Shown: positions 17,923 through 26,940 of the stretch, piece after piece | Position numbering within the stretch: position 1 is the first letter of the stretch | Layout of the letters: every line of letters begins with the position of its first letter | Source: Oceanicaulis sp. HTCC2633 | GTDB taxonomy: Bacteria > Pseudomonadota > Alphaproteobacteria > Caulobacterales > Maricaulaceae | Reading direction: 5' to 3' | Assembly: GCF_000152745.1 (NCBI RefSeq) | Contig: NZ_CH672428.1 | Span: 75,718 to 139,717, forward strand | Length of the DNA: 64,000 nucleotides | The notes under the pieces: model-generated | Told to the model about the DNA's origin: nothing | What the model saw: only the letters and a program-made list of their open reading frames with translations | The model's database searches: none | Position numbers and translations under genes: made by a program

Positions 17923-19307
17923 GGTCTTGGCCCCGTATGCGCGATCACCAGGCGAAGCAACGCCCAGATCGCGCTGGTGATCACGCTGGCGTAGAGCAGG
18001 ATCACCAGATCAGGCTGGTAGAGCGCCAGACCGCCCAGCGTCGTGCCGAACAGGCCGGGCACGACCCACAGCAGCACCAGCGCCAGCACGCCGGACATGG
18101 CCAGCGGCAGCCACAGGCTGATCTGGCCGAAAAGCCCGGATTTGGCCCGCAAACCGTCGCGCTGGACAAAGGCGCCAATGCTGGCCGCGAGATAGGCCGC
18201 CGGCATGAGCAGGAAGAGCAGATAGAGCGATTTCGCGCCCCAGTCCGCGCCAGCCCCCTCATAAGGCTCGCCCAGGGCCAGATTGGTGACGCCATAGAGC
18301 AGCGGATAGACTTCGCTGAACCCCATTCCGCCCGACGCATTGACGAGCACGACAACGCCGCGTTGTTGCGCAGGCTCCAGAACCGCAATCGCCTCAAAGC
18401 CCGGCGTGAGCCCCGTATGCAGCGCATAGCCGCCCTCGGGATCCAGCGCCCAGCCCAGTCCGTAATAGGGCGAAGCGTCGCTGGCCGGGCGCAGCATGTC
18501 GGCTTTCGCAGCCGCCGAGATTACATCGTCCTGACCGTTCAGCATCATCGACAGGTAAAGCGCCATGTCCCCGGCGCTTGAGATCACGCCGCCAGAGGGG
18601 GCGCTCGCCGCCTCGCCGCCGCTTGTCTGCACGGCGCGACGTCCGAAGAAGAAAGGCTGATGTCCGGTCGCCAGCCCTTCCACCGGCGCGTCGGTCTGGA
18701 CACGGGTGCTGGTCATTCCGAGCGGGGACAGGATGTACGTGGTGACATAGTCGGCATACGCCTCCCCGCTGACCGCCTCGATCACCGCGCCGAGGATCTG
18801 ATAGTTCGCATTGGAGTAGGCCCAGCCGGATCCGGGCGTCTGCGCCGGGCCGTCGGCGGCCAGCCGGGCTGCGCGCTGCGCCAGCGTCAGGCCATGGGCG
18901 GCCGAATTGCCCTGAACGGTGGAGTATCCGCTGGTATGGCTGAGCAGCTGGCGCAGCGAGATCGGCGCCTGACCCTCAAACGCAGACAGATGCACGGACA
19001 CCGGGTCATCAAGGTCCAGCGCGCCTCGTTCTCCCAGCTGCACGATCGCGAGGGCAGTGAAGCTTTTCGAGACAGAGCCAATGCGGAACAGGGTCTGCGC
19101 GGTGACAGGCGTCTCGCCCCCGCTGCGCGTCATTCCGGCGCCCTCGGAGCGGCTTTCCGCACCGTCCACAACAGCATAGGCGAGCCCCGGCGCGTTCGAA
19201 CGCTCCATCTGTCGCATGATGAAGCTGTCCAGCGCATCGGAAGTTTGCGCATGCGCTGTCATGCCCAGCGTCAGGACCGCCAGAACCGCCGTCAGAATAT
19301 GCCGCAT
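17919..19307 (-). CDS. Beta-lactamase-family serine hydrolase with C-terminal membrane helices
   Basis: 462 residues. Signal peptide (~1-20), then a class C beta-lactamase/PBP4-type domain: SVSK at 78-81 (SxxK), YSN at 164-166, and HTGLTPG as the third motif. After about residue 350 come four hydrophobic helices, so the hydrolase is held at the inner membrane facing the periplasm. The natural substrate may be peptidoglycan peptides, D-amino-acid esters or others. The start at 19307 has AGGGGGAT upstream. It ends convergent with LysR on a shared CTAG. Confidence 0.85.
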   Translation of the reverse strand: MRHILTAVLAVLTLGMTAHAQTSDALDSFIMRQMERSNAPGLAYAVVDGAESRSEGAGMTRSGGETPVTAQTLFRIGSVSKSFTALAIVQLGERGALDLDDPVSVHLSAFEGQAPISLRQLLSHTSGYSTVQGNSAAHGLTLAQRAARLAADGPAQTPGSGWAYSNANYQILGAVIEAVSGEAYADYVTTYILSPLGMTSTRVQTDAPVEGLATGHQPFFFGRRAVQTSGGEAASAPSGGVISSAGDMALYLSMMLNGQDDVISAAAKADMLRPASDASPYYGLGWALDPEGGYALHTGLTPGFEAIAVLEPAQQRGVVVLVNASGGMGFSEVYPLLYGVTNLALGEPYEGAGADWGAKSLYLLFLLMPAAYLAASIGAFVQRDGLRAKSGLFGQISLWLPLAMSGVLALVLLWVVPGLFGTTLGGLALYQPDLVILLYASVITSAIWALLRLVIAHTGPRP

Positions 19308-19376
19308 TACATCCCCCTGTCCGGCGTCATACTGCACCGCGTCGCCCCAATGGCCAATATCCGGGCGCCGATCATG

Positions 19377-19410
19377 AAAAACCCCCGGCCAGGGTCTCAG
19401 CCGGGGGTTT
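19377..19410 (-). terminator. Rho-independent terminator of the quinone oxidoreductase gene
   Basis: A 10-bp stem AACCCCCGGC/GCCGGGGGTT (19380-19389, 19400-19409) with a 10-base loop. Read on the minus strand, the hairpin runs into TTTTT, placing it 27 bases after the stop of the quinone oxidoreductase gene. Confidence 0.8.
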
Positions 19411-19436
19411 CAGGATCTAAGTCACACGATGTCGCC

Positions 19437-20411
19437 TTACGGCGTCAGGACGACCTTGCCCTTCACCCGGCGCTCGAGAAGATCCTCGAACGCCTTGGCG
19501 TAATCTTCCAGCTTGTAGCTGGCGGACACTTGCGGCTTGATCTTGCCCGCCTCGTAGAAGTCAAAGATTTCCTTGAGGTTCTTGGCATTGTCGCGCGGAT
19601 TTTGTCCCGCCCAGGCGCCCCAGAAGACGCCCTGGATGTTGCGGCTGTTCAGCAGCGCGAGATTGAGCGGGATTTTCGGTATGGGGCCGGAGGCGAAGCC
19701 GATCACGAGATAGCGGCCATCCCAACCCGTCGCCCGCAGCGCGGGTTCGGCGTAATCACCGCCCACCGGGTCATACACCACGTCCACGCCCTTGCCGCCG
19801 GTCAGCTCCTTGACGCGCGCCTTGAGGTCTTCGGTCGTGTAGTTGATCGTCTCGTCCGCGCCATTGTCGCGACAGAACTGAAGCTTCTCGTCCGAGCTCG
19901 CCGCAGCGATCACCTTGGCGCCCATGGCCTTGGCAAGCTGCACGGTGGCGATGCCCACGCCACCGGCGGCGCCCAGCACCAGAACGGTCTCGCCTTCCTT
20001 CAGACGGGCGCGGTCCTTGAGCGCGTGATAGCTGGTGCCATAGATGGTGGTCAGCGCCGCGCCTTCCTCAAAGCTCATGCTTTCAGGCATGGGCACCACC
20101 TGGCTGAAATGCACCGGCACTTTTTCGGCGAAGGCGCCCAGCATGGTGGCGGCGATGACGCGATCGCCCTCCTTGACGCCCTGCACCTTCTCGCCGAGGC
20201 CGGAAATCACGCCGGCCGCTTCCATGCCCGGCACGAAAGGCGTCGGCGGCTTCATCTGGTAATTGCCCTCGACCAGCAGGATATCGGGGAAGTTCACCCC
20301 GGCCGCCTTCACGTCGAGCATCACCATGCCCTCGCCCAGAGGCGGTTCGGGCGCCTCTTCCACCGTGAGGTTCTTGTAAGGTGCGAAATCCTTGCAGACC
20401 AATGCGCGCAT
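19437..20411 (-). CDS. NADPH:quinone oxidoreductase family (MDR) protein
   Basis: 324 residues. GroES-like N-terminal domain with AAGVNFPDILLVEGNYQ, then a Rossmann fold with VLVLGAAGGVGIATVQLAKA for NAD(P)H binding. No zinc-binding Cys set is present, as expected for the quinone oxidoreductase branch of medium-chain dehydrogenases. It probably reduces quinones or activated alkenes. The ATG at 20411 has GGGAGGAG upstream. Single-gene unit with its own terminator. Confidence 0.9.
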   Translation of the reverse strand: MRALVCKDFAPYKNLTVEEAPEPPLGEGMVMLDVKAAGVNFPDILLVEGNYQMKPPTPFVPGMEAAGVISGLGEKVQGVKEGDRVIAATMLGAFAEKVPVHFSQVVPMPESMSFEEGAALTTIYGTSYHALKDRARLKEGETVLVLGAAGGVGIATVQLAKAMGAKVIAAASSDEKLQFCRDNGADETINYTTEDLKARVKELTGGKGVDVVYDPVGGDYAEPALRATGWDGRYLVIGFASGPIPKIPLNLALLNSRNIQGVFWGAWAGQNPRDNAKNLKEIFDFYEAGKIKPQVSASYKLEDYAKAFEDLLERRVKGKVVLTP

Positions 20412-20581
20412 GAACGGCTCCTCCCTGACTCGTCTGTCTGTTCGAGGGCACGATAGAGCAGCAAGCGTGAGGCGCAAGCAACTCCTTAACCGCTAAAGCG
20501 ACTGAGACATGTGCGGACCGCCCCATGCAGCGGCCCGCACACCGGCCTCAGACACACCCCCTCATGCGCGCTGAGGTCTGT

Positions 20582-21355
20582 CTAGAAGCTGTACCGCACG
20601 CCCAGCTCGAGGATATGGCTAGAATTCTCGACATCCAGAGAGGCCGGGATCAGCACAGAATCCGTCTCGGCATCCTTGTAGGCGCGATAGCGGTACCCGG
20701 CGTAGAAAGCGGTCGTATCGCTGATTGCGTAGGAGCCGCCCGCCATGGCCTGGAAGAAGGCGGACATTTCCTTGTCATCGACAATGGCGACGCCAGACGG
20801 CGAATAATCCACCTTCACTTCAGCAATGCCGACGCCGGCGCCCGCATAAAGCGCGAAGGGCGAGTTCTCGATCGGCAGATCATAATAGCCGTTGATGGCC
20901 AGACCGGTGGAGGTCAGGTCGCCCTGGCCGTCCGCCACCAGATCGGAGACGGTCACGCCCAGCGGGGACGAGCCCGTGATCAGCACGGCGGCGTCAGCCG
21001 CGCCCAGCGCGGAACCGCCGGCCTGGACGTCCGTGTGCGTGTCCACATCCGCGCCCTGATAGGACAGCTCGGCCTCCACGCGGAACATCTCGTTCAGGCG
21101 ATAGCCGTATGCGGCGGAGACGAACAGGCCGGAATCAAACTCGGTCGTCCAGCCGACGCCCGTCCCGGCGGGCAGCACCGCGCCGGGCGGAACCGCAACG
21201 CCGTCGCCCGTGACGAAGTCACGCGAGAACGCGCCTTCATTATCGCTGTCGGTCTGCATGTTCAGACCAACAGAGCCAGACACGTATTGCTGGGCTGCGG
21301 CAGGCGCGGAGAGCGCAGCCAGGGCGGCGAATGACAGAAGCAGAGATTTGGTCAT
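20582..21355 (-). CDS. Outer-membrane beta-barrel protein (porin-like)
   Basis: 257 residues. Signal peptide ends at PAAAQQ (about residue 22). The mature part has alternating short beta strands with aromatic girdles (GYYDLPIENSPFALYAGAGVG, YAGYRYRAY) and ends in VRYSF, the terminal Phe needed for outer-membrane insertion. This resembles the Omp25/OprF N-terminal barrel type with eight strands. Ligand unknown. It is divergent from the TetR gene; a 23-bp palindrome lies 53 bases upstream of its start. Confidence 0.85.
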   Translation of the reverse strand: MTKSLLLSFAALAALSAPAAAQQYVSGSVGLNMQTDSDNEGAFSRDFVTGDGVAVPPGAVLPAGTGVGWTTEFDSGLFVSAAYGYRLNEMFRVEAELSYQGADVDTHTDVQAGGSALGAADAAVLITGSSPLGVTVSDLVADGQGDLTSTGLAINGYYDLPIENSPFALYAGAGVGIAEVKVDYSPSGVAIVDDKEMSAFFQAMAGGSYAISDTTAFYAGYRYRAYKDAETDSVLIPASLDVENSSHILELGVRYSF

Positions 21356-21407
21356 GGGTCATATCCTGTGTTGCGAGTGCCGATGCGATACCCGCAATGA
21401 GCTTTAG

Positions 21408-21430
21408 TATCGCATATACTATATACGATA
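21408..21430. promoter_or_regulatory. 23-bp imperfect palindrome, candidate TetR operator
   Basis: Arms TATCGCATATA and TATATACGATA around a central C; 10 of 11 positions pair. It lies between the divergent outer-membrane barrel gene and the TetR gene, 53 and 90 bases from their starts. Length and symmetry suit a TetR dimer. The AT-rich core may also contain a -10 element. Confidence 0.6.
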
Positions 21431-21519
21431 GCGCTTGGGATTGGATCACACGGCGGTCTAAGGTTTCCGCAACCTGACTCGCGTCTTCTGGGCGCGGACG
21501 CCCTGAGTGAGACCTGCCT

Positions 21520-22131
21520 ATGCCTGCCGCCGTGAAAGACCGCCGCCACGAATTGCTAAGCCTGCTGGCGCCCACAGCCATCGCCGAGCGTTCGGCCCCT
21601 GTGAGTCTGCGCCAGTTCGCCATCAAGGCGGGCGTATCCGAACCGACCCTGCGCCATTTCTTCACCGATCGTCAGGGCGTGGTGACAGCGTTGATCGGAT
21701 TTTTCGCCGAGGGCGCGAAACACTTTCTGGAACAGAGCAGCCAGCCTGAAGCCTCCCTGCACGAGGCCGTGTCCGGCTATGGCCATCTGGCGCTGGCCGG
21801 CGCGCAAAGCCGCCTGTTCGCCCAGGCCCATGCCTTCGCCCTTGTGGAATCCATCCATGATCCGGAGGTGGCGCGCACCTATCTGCAGACGATCATCGAA
21901 CCGTCCCTGCAGGCCCTGGAGCACCGTCTCGCTCCCAGCGTCGACCCTGAAGGCTCCAATCCCGACCGCGTCCGCCACGCCGCTCTGGCCCTGTACGGAC
22001 CGACCCTGATTGCGATCCTGCACCAGCAGCTGCTCAAAGGGGATGAGATCCGGCCGCTCGACATGTCGGCCTTTGTCGCAGACCTGACAGCCCTTTTCAC
22101 TGACGGCATGAAACCAGAGGCCAAGCCATGA
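21520..22131 (+). CDS. TetR-family transcriptional regulator
   Basis: 203 residues. N-terminal helix-turn-helix with VSLRQFAIKAGVSEPTLRHFFTDRQGVV (about 28-55), which is TetR-like, followed by a helical ligand-binding domain. Its stop overlaps the start of the aminotransferase gene (ATGA), so it is translated together with it. It probably represses its own operon and possibly the divergent barrel gene through the palindrome at 21408-21430. The inducer is unknown. Confidence 0.85.
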   Translation: MPAAVKDRRHELLSLLAPTAIAERSAPVSLRQFAIKAGVSEPTLRHFFTDRQGVVTALIGFFAEGAKHFLEQSSQPEASLHEAVSGYGHLALAGAQSRLFAQAHAFALVESIHDPEVARTYLQTIIEPSLQALEHRLAPSVDPEGSNPDRVRHAALALYGPTLIAILHQQLLKGDEIRPLDMSAFVADLTALFTDGMKPEAKP

Positions 22132-23432
22132 GCCCCAGAGACATCCAGGCGCCCGAGATCTTCGCCCCCTCCGTCCAGCTCAATCTCAATATCCGGGGGC
22201 TGGGCCTGTCGGCCACGCTGGCCATCAATGAACGCTCCGCCGCCCTCATGAAGCAGGGGCGCAAGGTCTCGAAACTGGGGCTGGGCCAGTCTCCTTTCCC
22301 TGTTCCGGACGTGATGCAGAAAGCGCTGCGCGACAACGCTTTCCAGAAGGACTACCTGCCGGTTCAGGGCCTTTACGGGCTGCGCGAAAAGATCTGCGGC
22401 TATCTCAAGCGCACCCAGGGCCTCGATTTCGATCCCGAGGACATCCTCATCGGTCCGGGCAGCAAGGAGCTGATGTTCCTGCTGCAGCTTGTCTATTACG
22501 GCGACCTGCTGATCCCGACCCCGTCCTGGGTCAGCTATGCGCCGCAGGCCCAGATCATCGGCCGACCCATTCGCTGGCTGCCCACCGCGCCCGAAACCGG
22601 GCTGGGAGTCACGCCCGAGGTGCTGCACAAGGCCTGCCAACACGATCCCGACCGCCCGCGCCTTCTGATCCTGAACTCGCCGGGCAATCCCACGGGCACC
22701 GCCTACACGCCCGACCAGATGCTGGCCATCGCTGAAGCCGCGCGCGCGCATCGCCTTTTGCTTCTGTCGGACGAAATCTATGGCGGGGTGCAGTTTGATG
22801 GCCGACACCAGTCCGCGGCCCGCTATTACCGGGGCGGCACCATCATCTCCGACGGCATCTCCAAATGGGCGGGCGCCGGGGGCTGGCGGCTGGGCTTCTT
22901 CGCCTTCCCCAAATCCCTGAGCTGGCTCAAGGACGCCATGGCGGCGGCCGCGAGCGAGACCTACACCTCCGTGTCCGCGCCCATCCAGCACGCCGCCAAG
23001 GTCGCGTTCGAGGGCGGGCCGGAGATGGAGCTGTATCTGCACCGCTCGCGTCAGGTGCTCGAAGCGCTGGCGAACTTCGTCACGGAGCAGCTGACCGACG
23101 CCGGCGCCCGGGTCAATCCGATCCGGGGCGGCTTCTACGCCTTTCCCAATTTCGACCCGATCGCAGACGCCCTTCATGCTCGCGGCATCACCACCAGCAG
23201 CGAATTGTGCGAGCGCCTGCTGGAAGACACGGGCGTCGCCACCCTGCCCGGCTCCGCTTTCGGGCGCCCGGAGAGCGAATTGTCTCTGCGCCTCGCCTTC
23301 GTTGACTTTGATGGCGAGCTGGCCCTGCGCGCCCTGTCAGAGGGCGAAACGCTCGACGAAGCCTTCCTGAACCGGCATTGTTCCCGGGTAATGGAGGGGA
23401 TCAGGGCCATGGCGCAATGGGCGCGCGGCTGA
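22128..23432 (+). CDS. Class I/II pyridoxal-phosphate aminotransferase
   Basis: 434 residues. Fold-type I aminotransferase: NSPGNPTG (Asn near 187), LLLSDEIYGG (Asp215, Tyr218) and SDGISKWAGAGGWRLG with the PLP Schiff-base Lys at 246. It transfers amino groups between amino and keto acids; the substrate cannot be read from sequence. It follows the TetR gene with a 4-base overlap and is followed after 18 bases by a small membrane protein. Confidence 0.9.
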   Translation: MSPRDIQAPEIFAPSVQLNLNIRGLGLSATLAINERSAALMKQGRKVSKLGLGQSPFPVPDVMQKALRDNAFQKDYLPVQGLYGLREKICGYLKRTQGLDFDPEDILIGPGSKELMFLLQLVYYGDLLIPTPSWVSYAPQAQIIGRPIRWLPTAPETGLGVTPEVLHKACQHDPDRPRLLILNSPGNPTGTAYTPDQMLAIAEAARAHRLLLLSDEIYGGVQFDGRHQSAARYYRGGTIISDGISKWAGAGGWRLGFFAFPKSLSWLKDAMAAAASETYTSVSAPIQHAAKVAFEGGPEMELYLHRSRQVLEALANFVTEQLTDAGARVNPIRGGFYAFPNFDPIADALHARGITTSSELCERLLEDTGVATLPGSAFGRPESELSLRLAFVDFDGELALRALSEGETLDEAFLNRHCSRVMEGIRAMAQWARG

Positions 23433-23450
23433 TCCTGCGCTGGGCGGTCT

Positions 23451-23765
23451 ATGGATCTCGACTGGAATGCGGTGATGGCCGCGGAAGGGTTCTCCACCTG
23501 GATCCGGATCATGGTCTGGGTTGGAGTGGCCTGCGCCTTCTGGGTTTTCGCCATGCTGTTGCGCGGCGGCTTTGACGACATGCTCGACGTGATCCGCTCG
23601 CCCTACGCCACGGCCGGCGAGCGCGGACGCATGATGATGCGTCTGCCCACGCGCTTTCTTCTGCTGGTGGTCGCGGCGCTGTTCGGCGCTGTGAGTTTCG
23701 CCATCCCGCTATTCCTTCAGGGCGCGGTCGTACTGTTCCTCTGGCGACAGGCGACAGGCGGCTAG
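23451..23765 (+). CDS. Small membrane protein
   Basis: 104 residues with two predicted membrane helices (about 20-41 and 70-97) and a basic cytoplasmic loop between (ATAGERGRMMMRLPTR). Not recognised. It is the last gene of the TetR-aminotransferase unit, ending 3 bases before a terminator hairpin. Confidence 0.6.
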   Translation: MDLDWNAVMAAEGFSTWIRIMVWVGVACAFWVFAMLLRGGFDDMLDVIRSPYATAGERGRMMMRLPTRFLLLVVAALFGAVSFAIPLFLQGAVVLFLWRQATGG

Positions 23766-23768
23766 ACA

Positions 23769-23795
23769 AAACCCCGCCTCTAGAAGACGGGGTTT
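23769..23795. terminator. Bidirectional terminator between membrane protein gene and msrA
   Basis: Stem AAACCCCG/CGGGGTTT (23769-23776, 23788-23795) with an 11-base loop, flanked by As and Ts. It separates the plus-strand TetR operon from the minus-strand msrB-msrA operon. Confidence 0.75.
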
Positions 23796-23819
23796 CATCA
23801 GCCTGATTGGGGTCCGCGC

Positions 23820-24350
23820 TTACGCTGCGCCGGCATTGCGCTTGGGCAGCACCCAGTCGGGGCGCGGGAAATGGCAGGTATAGCCGTTGGGATAGCGCTC
23901 GAGATAATCCTGATGGAAGTCCTCGGCGTCCCAGAACTCACCCGCCGGGGTCACCTCGGTGACCACCCTGCCCGGCCACAGGCCCGACGCATCCACATCC
24001 TGGATGGTGTCTTCGGCGACGGCCTTCTGGGTATCGTCCAAATAAAAGATCGCCGAGCGGTATTGCGTGCCGATATCATTGCCCTGACGGTCCAGGGTCG
24101 TGGGATCGTGGATCTGGAAGAACAGCTCCAGCATCTCGCGATAGCTCGTCACGGACGGATCAAAGACGATCTCGATGGATTCCGCATGGCCGGTCTTGCC
24201 GGTCTTCACCTGCTCATAGGTCGGGTTCTCGGTCGTCCCGCCGCTATAGCCCACACGGGTGGAGATGACGCCGGGACGGCGCCGGATCAGATCCTGCATG
24301 CCCCAGAAACAGCCGCCCGCCAGAAGGGCGCGTTCGGTCGTCTCACTCAT
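23820..24350 (-). CDS. msrA: Peptide-methionine (S)-S-oxide reductase
   Basis: 176 residues. GGCFWGMQ carries the catalytic Cys14; [27 protein letters not shown] and [10 protein letters not shown] complete the MsrA pattern. It reduces the S epimer of methionine sulfoxide in proteins with thioredoxin as electron source. There is no signal peptide, so it acts in the cytoplasm. Its start overlaps the msrB stop by 4 bases, so the pair is one operon repairing both epimers. Confidence 0.97.
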   Translation of the reverse strand: MSETTERALLAGGCFWGMQDLIRRRPGVISTRVGYSGGTTENPTYEQVKTGKTGHAESIEIVFDPSVTSYREMLELFFQIHDPTTLDRQGNDIGTQYRSAIFYLDDTQKAVAEDTIQDVDASGLWPGRVVTEVTPAGEFWDAEDFHQDYLERYPNGYTCHFPRPDWVLPKRNAGAA

Positions 24351-24820
24351 TTTACGGCCTCCTTACGGCCTGCCTTCACGAAGTCGATATAGTCGCCATA
24401 ACCTTCCGCCTCCATCTCTTCCAGCGGAATGAACCGCAAGGCGGCGGAGTTGATGCAATAGCGCAAACCGCCCTGATCGGGCGGCCCGTCCGGAAAGACA
24501 TGACCCAGATGACTGTCGGCATGAGAGGAGCGGACCTCGGTGCGCACCATGCCATGGCTGTCATCGCGCAGTTCGGCCAGCGCCTCTTTCGTGATCGGGC
24601 GGGTAAAGCTGGGCCAGCCGCAGCCGGATTCATACTTGTCCGCCGAAGCGAACAAGGGTTCGCCCGACACCACGTCAACGAAGATGCCGTCGCGCTTTTC
24701 CTCGAGAAGCGCGCCCGTGAACGGACGTTCGGTGCCGTTCTCCTGGGTGACATAGCGCTCTTGGGGGCTGAGCCGGGCCAGCGCCTCGGGCGTACGCGCC
24801 CATTTGGGATCGGTGCTCAT
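24347..24820 (-). CDS. msrB: Peptide-methionine (R)-S-oxide reductase
   Basis: 157 residues. Catalytic Cys122 in [12 protein letters not shown] and probable resolving Cys67 in SGCGWPSF. The zinc CxxC pairs of many MsrB proteins are absent ([11 protein letters not shown] at the usual place), so this is the zinc-free type. It reduces the R epimer of methionine sulfoxide. The ATG at 24820 is chosen because AGGAGG stands 6 bases upstream. First gene of the msrB-msrA operon. Confidence 0.97.
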   Translation of the reverse strand: MSTDPKWARTPEALARLSPQERYVTQENGTERPFTGALLEEKRDGIFVDVVSGEPLFASADKYESGCGWPSFTRPITKEALAELRDDSHGMVRTEVRSSHADSHLGHVFPDGPPDQGGLRYCINSAALRFIPLEEMEAEGYGDYIDFVKAGRKEAVK

Positions 24821-24929
24821 CTCGGCCTCCTTGCCTGTCACATCCATATGGGCCGGCAAGCGATATGCGCCAGTCCGCTCTCCTCAATGTGAGGCGACTA
24901 GGCGCTGAGACAAGGGCTGAAGGCGGGGC

Positions 24930-25370
24930 TCAGAGCGCGCCGATGGCTTCCCACGGGAACTCCACCCACTCGCCGGCCGGCGTCTGTTTGCCGGCGATGA
25001 CGCCCGAGACGCCGCCGGTCTTGTCGATCAGCGCAGCGACAATGGCGTCGGGATAACGGGCGCGCACCTCTTCCAGCGTGCGCCCTGAATCGATGATGTC
25101 ATCAATGACGATCGCAGCAGCGTCCGGCGCCGCGCCATAGGCCTGCATCCGTCCCTGCGCGCCCTCCACGCCGTCCGCATAGGACATCAGCCCCAGCGAG
25201 GTCATCTTGCGCAGGCCCAGCCGGTGCGCCACCAGGGCCGCCGGGATCAGCCCGCCTCGCGCCACGCCCACCAGCACCGTATCCGGATCAATCGGCCCAT
25301 GCCGCTGCGCGACCTGGTCCGCGATCGAGGCGGAGAGGGTTTCGATATCCGTCCAGCTGAGTTTGAGCAT
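24930..25370 (-). CDS. Purine phosphoribosyltransferase, xanthine/guanine type
   Basis: 146 residues. The PRPP-binding signature AAIVIDDIIDSGRTLEE lies near 85-101 and VGVARGGLIPAALVA is the early phosphate loop. Length and order resemble Gpt-type xanthine-guanine phosphoribosyltransferases, which salvage purine bases to nucleotides with PRPP. The exact base preference is inferred. The start has GGAGATCGCC before the ATG. It stands 29 bases upstream of the end of the next minus-strand gene and may be expressed from its own promoter or by read-through. Confidence 0.8.
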   Translation of the reverse strand: MLKLSWTDIETLSASIADQVAQRHGPIDPDTVLVGVARGGLIPAALVAHRLGLRKMTSLGLMSYADGVEGAQGRMQAYGAAPDAAAIVIDDIIDSGRTLEEVRARYPDAIVAALIDKTGGVSGVIAGKQTPAGEWVEFPWEAIGAL

Positions 25371-25399
25371 GGCGATCTCCGTGTGTTGTCACGGCCAGT

Positions 25400-26897
25400 C
25401 TAGTTCAACCGCTCCAGCCCTGCACGGGCATTGGCGCACCAGTGACAGTCGGTTTGCGCTTCGCCCAGCGTGAGCGCGCGTTGATACTGCAAGCGCGCCA
25501 GATCGCTCCGCCCTGTAATTTCATAAGCATGAGCCAGGCTGTCAGCCAGATTGCCGTCATCAGGATAGAATTGCGCATTCAGCTCCAGCAGCGCGAGCGC
25601 CCAGTCCGGCTGACCGGCGTCAAGCTGATAGAGGCCCACCCGGTTCAGAACCCAGGGCGCGGGCCGCTCGCCCAGATGCGTCTCCAGATAAGCCGGGAGC
25701 GCATCTGCATCCTCGACCGGATGAACAGCCAAGAACCGCGAAACCAAGGGCACGGCGGGGCTGCGGGCGATAGGCCGGATCATCCATCATCCGCGCCACT
25801 TCATAGCCCATGCGGCCCACGTGTCCCCGCGCTGCATTCGTCATGTGCAGAATCAGCGTGTCGGACTGCGGGCCATACTGAACGCTGGTGAAGAACAAAC
25901 CATTGCTGCCCGCATGGCTGATCCAGCGCTCGCCGAACGGACGCGCGCCCACGCCCCAGCCATAACTGTAATGGGTGAAGGTCGGCGGATAGAGACCATC
26001 AAGCGCCATGAGCGGCTGATAGAGCCTGACCAATGTGTCAGACCGTAGCACCTCTCCCCGGCTCAGCGCCGCCATCCAGCGCGCCATGTCTGCCGGCGTC
26101 GCATGCACACCGCCATTGCCCAGAAGGCGATAGGACACAGGCTCATCGCGCCAGCGCTCAAGATAGAACAGGCCCTGATCCGCGCGGTCGGGCGCGATCT
26201 GGCGGTCGTCATAGCCATGGGCGGCCTGCTCGGGCATCCAGTCCATCAGGCGGTAGCCCGTGGTGTGAAGCCCGGCCCGGTCCAGCGCCAGACGGCGCAG
26301 CGCCACTTCAAACGGCTCACCCGTCACCCGCTCGACGATGATGGCGAGAACCGAATAGCCTGCATTGGAATACTCATAGCCGCTGCCCGGTGTACGACTG
26401 AGCGGGCTCGTCCAGAGCGGCGCGAGAAACGCCTCGGCCGACACAAACGGATCCGCATCACGCCCCTCGAACCCGCCGGTTTCATCGGACAAGCCAGAGC
26501 TGTGGGTCAGCAGCTGCTCGATCGTGATGCCCGCCTTGTCCTCGGGGATGTCCTCGAAATTGGACGCTAGCGCGTCATCAAGGCTCAGCGCGCTCTCTTC
26601 CACGAGACGCAGCACGGTCGTCGCTGTGAACGACTTCGTCACCGAGCCGAGATCAAATAGGGTTTCAGCGTCAAATGAGCGGCCCGTTTTGCGGTCCGCC
26701 GCGCCCCGATAGCCCTCATAGACCACAACGCCGCCCTGAATGACCATGAGGACGCCGGGCGTGGCGCCGATCTCTTGCGAAGCACGGGCATAGGCGTCGA
26801 TCCGCTCCGGCAGAGGCGGCGGCGCATAGCTGACGGACTGCGCGGCGGGGGCGAACATCAGCACGCACGCCGTCATGAGCCATTTCCACAGGACCAT
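25400..26897 (-). pseudogene. Secreted serine hydrolase with C-terminal TPR region, frameshifted
   Basis: The first frame (start ATG 26897, GGAG 6 bases upstream) encodes a signal peptide and a beta-lactamase-family domain with SVTK at 85-88 and YSN near 176. It runs normally to DDPAYRPQP. It then leaves frame; a second frame takes up PAVPLVSRFLAV and continues with two TPR-like helix pairs (NRVGLYQLDAGQPDWAL, NLADSLAHAYEITGR) to a stop at 25400. Removing one base from the GGGG run at 25757-25760 joins them into a 498-residue protein. The total length, 1498 bases, is one over a multiple of three. Either a true frameshift or a sequencing/assembly error. Confidence 0.8.
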
Positions 26898-26940
26898 GGC
26901 GATCTCCAAGAATTTGAAATGTCAGAAAGAAGGCGTGCGG

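Noticed and set aside
18660-20456. A 598-codon plus-strand frame across the serine hydrolase and quinone oxidoreductase genes
   Set aside because: It runs antisense through two clear genes and the terminator between them; no protein family features.
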